Positions 10,303 through 11,603 of a DNA stretch of 11,603 bases are shown in pieces. The notes below the pieces were generated by a model. The model saw only the letters and a list, made by a program, of their open reading frames with translations, did not search any database and was not told the DNA's origin. The translations under genes were made by a program, and so were the position numbers. The stretch lies in contig JAICSB010000055.1 in assembly GCA_025937115.1 (NCBI GenBank), positions 1 to 11,603 on the forward strand, in the 5' to 3' direction. The DNA comes from Pseudonocardiaceae bacterium. Lineage in GTDB: Bacteria; Actinomycetota; Actinomycetes; Mycobacteriales; Pseudonocardiaceae. Each line of letters opens with the position of its first letter. The first letter of the stretch is position 1.

Positions 10303-10323
10303 ACGTTGCAGTCACGTTGCAGT
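10303..10323. promoter_or_regulatory. Tandem direct repeat, candidate site for the divergent regulator
   Basis: ACGTTGCAGT occurs at 10303-10312 and again at 10314-10323, two perfect 10-bp copies with an 11-bp period, one helical turn. They sit in the shared control region, overlapping the presumed -35 of the dehydrogenase promoter and close to the regulator's start. Binding by the adjacent GAF-domain regulator is a reasonable guess. Confidence 0.4.
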
Positions 10324-10352
10324 GTGGTTTCGACGCGCGCATCATCGGGGAG

Positions 10353-11603
10353 GTGGACCTACGGGGTGACCCGGCGGTGGACGCGGTGTTGCTCGGCCGG
10401 GTCCATGACGCCGTACTGGCGGGCGACCGGTGCCCGGTCGGCCCGCGGACGCTGATCTCCGATTCGTGGCAACGGTCACTGGCCGCGCACGTCGACCCCG
10501 ACCACGACGAGCCGCCGGTGGTCTACGACCACGACACCCTCGAGGGGCTCCGCACGGCGCACCCGCTCGGCGAGGTGTTGCCGCTGCTGCGGGCCATGCT
10601 GGTCAGCATCGCCGACGAGGCCGAGCACATGATGATCGTGACCGACGCTGATGGTCACATCCTGTGGCGCGAGGGCAAGACCGACGTGTGCCTGCGGGCC
10701 GACCGGGTGTTGCTCACCGAGGGGACGAAGTGGAGCGAGTCGGCCATCGGGACCAACGCGATGGGCACCGCACTCGCGCTCGGCAGGCCGGTGCAGATCC
10801 ATTCCGCGGAGCATCTCGTGCGTACGTATCATGGGTGGACCTGCGCCGCGGCGCCGGTGGTCGACCCGGACAGCGGTGCGGTGGTCGGCACGATCGATGT
10901 GACCGGGCCGCAGTACACCCGTCACCCTGCGACGCTGGCCCTGGTCACGGCGGCGGCGCAGTTGGCGCAGGGCCAGCTTCGGGCGCGGATGACCGCCCGC
11001 GATGACGTCTTGTGCCGCGACAACATGGCGCACCTGCGCGGCTCCGGCGCGCTGTTGAGCGCGAGTGGACGGGTGATCGCGACAGAGTCCTGCGGCGCGC
11101 TTCCGCCCCGAGTGGACATCACGGCGCCCGACGGTCTGGTCAGATTGCCCGATGGGCGCGAGGCGACAGTCGAGCCGCTGGCCGCGGGGTTCTTGCTGCG
11201 GGTGGCAGGCCGGCAGCGCACCCGGACGCCGAAGCTCTCGCTGGCGTTTCTCGGTGCGACGCACCCGGTCGCCATGCTCGACGGCCGCACGCTGCCGCTG
11301 AGCCTGCGGCACGCCGAAATCCTCACGGTGCTGAGCCTGCACCGCCACGGCATGAGCGCCGAGGCGCTGGCGATCGCCCTCCACGGTGAGGCGGGCAATC
11401 CGGTAACCGCGCGAGCCGAGATGCACCGGCTGCGGGCCCAACTCAGCGACCGCGTCCTACACACCCGTCCCTACCGGCTGGGAGGGGACGTCGATGCGGA
11501 CTTCCTCGCCGTTCCTCGGCTGCTGCACGCGGGCCGATTGGCTGAAGCGCTGGCCGCGTGGCGCGGCCCGCTACTACCCCGTTCCGACGCACCCGGCGTA
11601 CGC
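10353..11603 (+). CDS. AcoR-like GAF-domain transcriptional regulator without sigma-54 domain (3' end cut by window edge)
   Basis: 417 codons are visible. The N-terminal part VLAGDRCPVGPRTLISDSWQRS (21-42) and a GAF domain (about 85-205) with MIVTDADGHILWREG (94-108), WSESAIGTNAMGTAL (127-141) and HGWTCAAAPVVDPDSGAVVGTIDV (160-183) match the sensor half of acetoin-type activators such as AcoR. The central AAA+ sigma-54 interaction domain of AcoR is missing. Instead, after a linker (about 230-295), comes a DNA-binding-like region with LPLSLRHAEILTVLSLHRHGMSAEALAIAL (314-343) and AEMHRLRAQL (355-364), then VDADFLAVPRLLHAGRLAEALAAWRGPLLP (380-409), as in actinobacterial relatives. It probably senses a small molecule and controls the divergent aldehyde dehydrogenase operon. 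Start uncertain: GTG 10353 fits domain length, but GGGGAGG abuts it; an in-frame TTG at 10317 is the alternative (stop TGA at 10275). Confidence 0.82.
   Translation, partial: MDLRGDPAVDAVLLGRVHDAVLAGDRCPVGPRTLISDSWQRSLAAHVDPDHDEPPVVYDHDTLEGLRTAHPLGEVLPLLRAMLVSIADEAEHMMIVTDADGHILWREGKTDVCLRADRVLLTEGTKWSESAIGTNAMGTALALGRPVQIHSAEHLVRTYHGWTCAAAPVVDPDSGAVVGTIDVTGPQYTRHPATLALVTAAAQLAQGQLRARMTARDDVLCRDNMAHLRGSGALLSASGRVIATESCGALPPRVDITAPDGLVRLPDGREATVEPLAAGFLLRVAGRQRTRTPKLSLAFLGATHPVAMLDGRTLPLSLRHAEILTVLSLHRHGMSAEALAIALHGEAGNPVTARAEMHRLRAQLSDRVLHTRPYRLGGDVDADFLAVPRLLHAGRLAEALAAWRGPLLPRSDAPGVR

Overview
The window is high-G+C DNA from an actinomycete, most likely a Mycobacterium or close relative. 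I base this on the gene families recognised from the translations. They are a GuaB1-type CBS-containing IMPDH/GMPR-family enzyme, a PptT-type 4'-phosphopantetheinyl transferase, a GH65 phosphorylase close to the mycobacterial Rv3401 type, a PiT transporter followed by a small two-helix membrane protein as at Rv0545c-Rv0544c, and an ExaC-type aldehyde dehydrogenase followed by a DUF779 protein as at Rv0458-Rv0459. The assignments are from memory of these families, not from a database search. The window is densely coding, with ten annotated genes and no stretch over 300 bases without a gene. I saw no tRNA, rRNA, CRISPR array or insertion sequence.

Left part (1-4833): guaB1 runs leftward off the edge of the window. 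Divergent from it is a PfkB-family sugar/nucleoside kinase. This kinase converges on a leftward GH65 glycoside phosphorylase, and the two stop codons share bases. The beta-phosphoglucomutase gene that normally accompanies such a phosphorylase is missing. A short reading frame overlapping the phosphorylase start has an ending that resembles the tail of a HAD-family phosphatase/mutase and may be its remnant.

Middle part (4834-7006): a leftward set consists of a PptT-type phosphopantetheinyl transferase, then a PiT-family phosphate transporter, then a 79-residue two-helix membrane protein two bases after the transporter. Just upstream of the transferase lie two nearly identical inverted repeats, centred exactly 42 bp apart, which look like paired operators around its promoter.

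Right part (7255-11603): a 65-residue zinc-ribbon protein and a rhomboid intramembrane protease run rightward. A long imperfect hairpin separates them from a convergent leftward two-gene unit. That unit is an NAD(P)-dependent aldehyde dehydrogenase overlapping by one base with a DUF779 protein. Divergent from it is an AcoR-like GAF-domain regulator without a sigma-54 AAA+ domain, cut by the right edge. The shared 104-bp control region holds two direct 10-bp repeats one helical turn apart, a plausible site for that regulator.

The genes form several small unrelated units rather than one pathway: purine salvage, sugar phosphorylation/phosphorolysis, phosphate uptake, carrier-protein activation, membrane proteolysis and aldehyde oxidation. 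The least explained parts are the paired operators, the zinc-ribbon/rhomboid pair and the HAD-like remnant.
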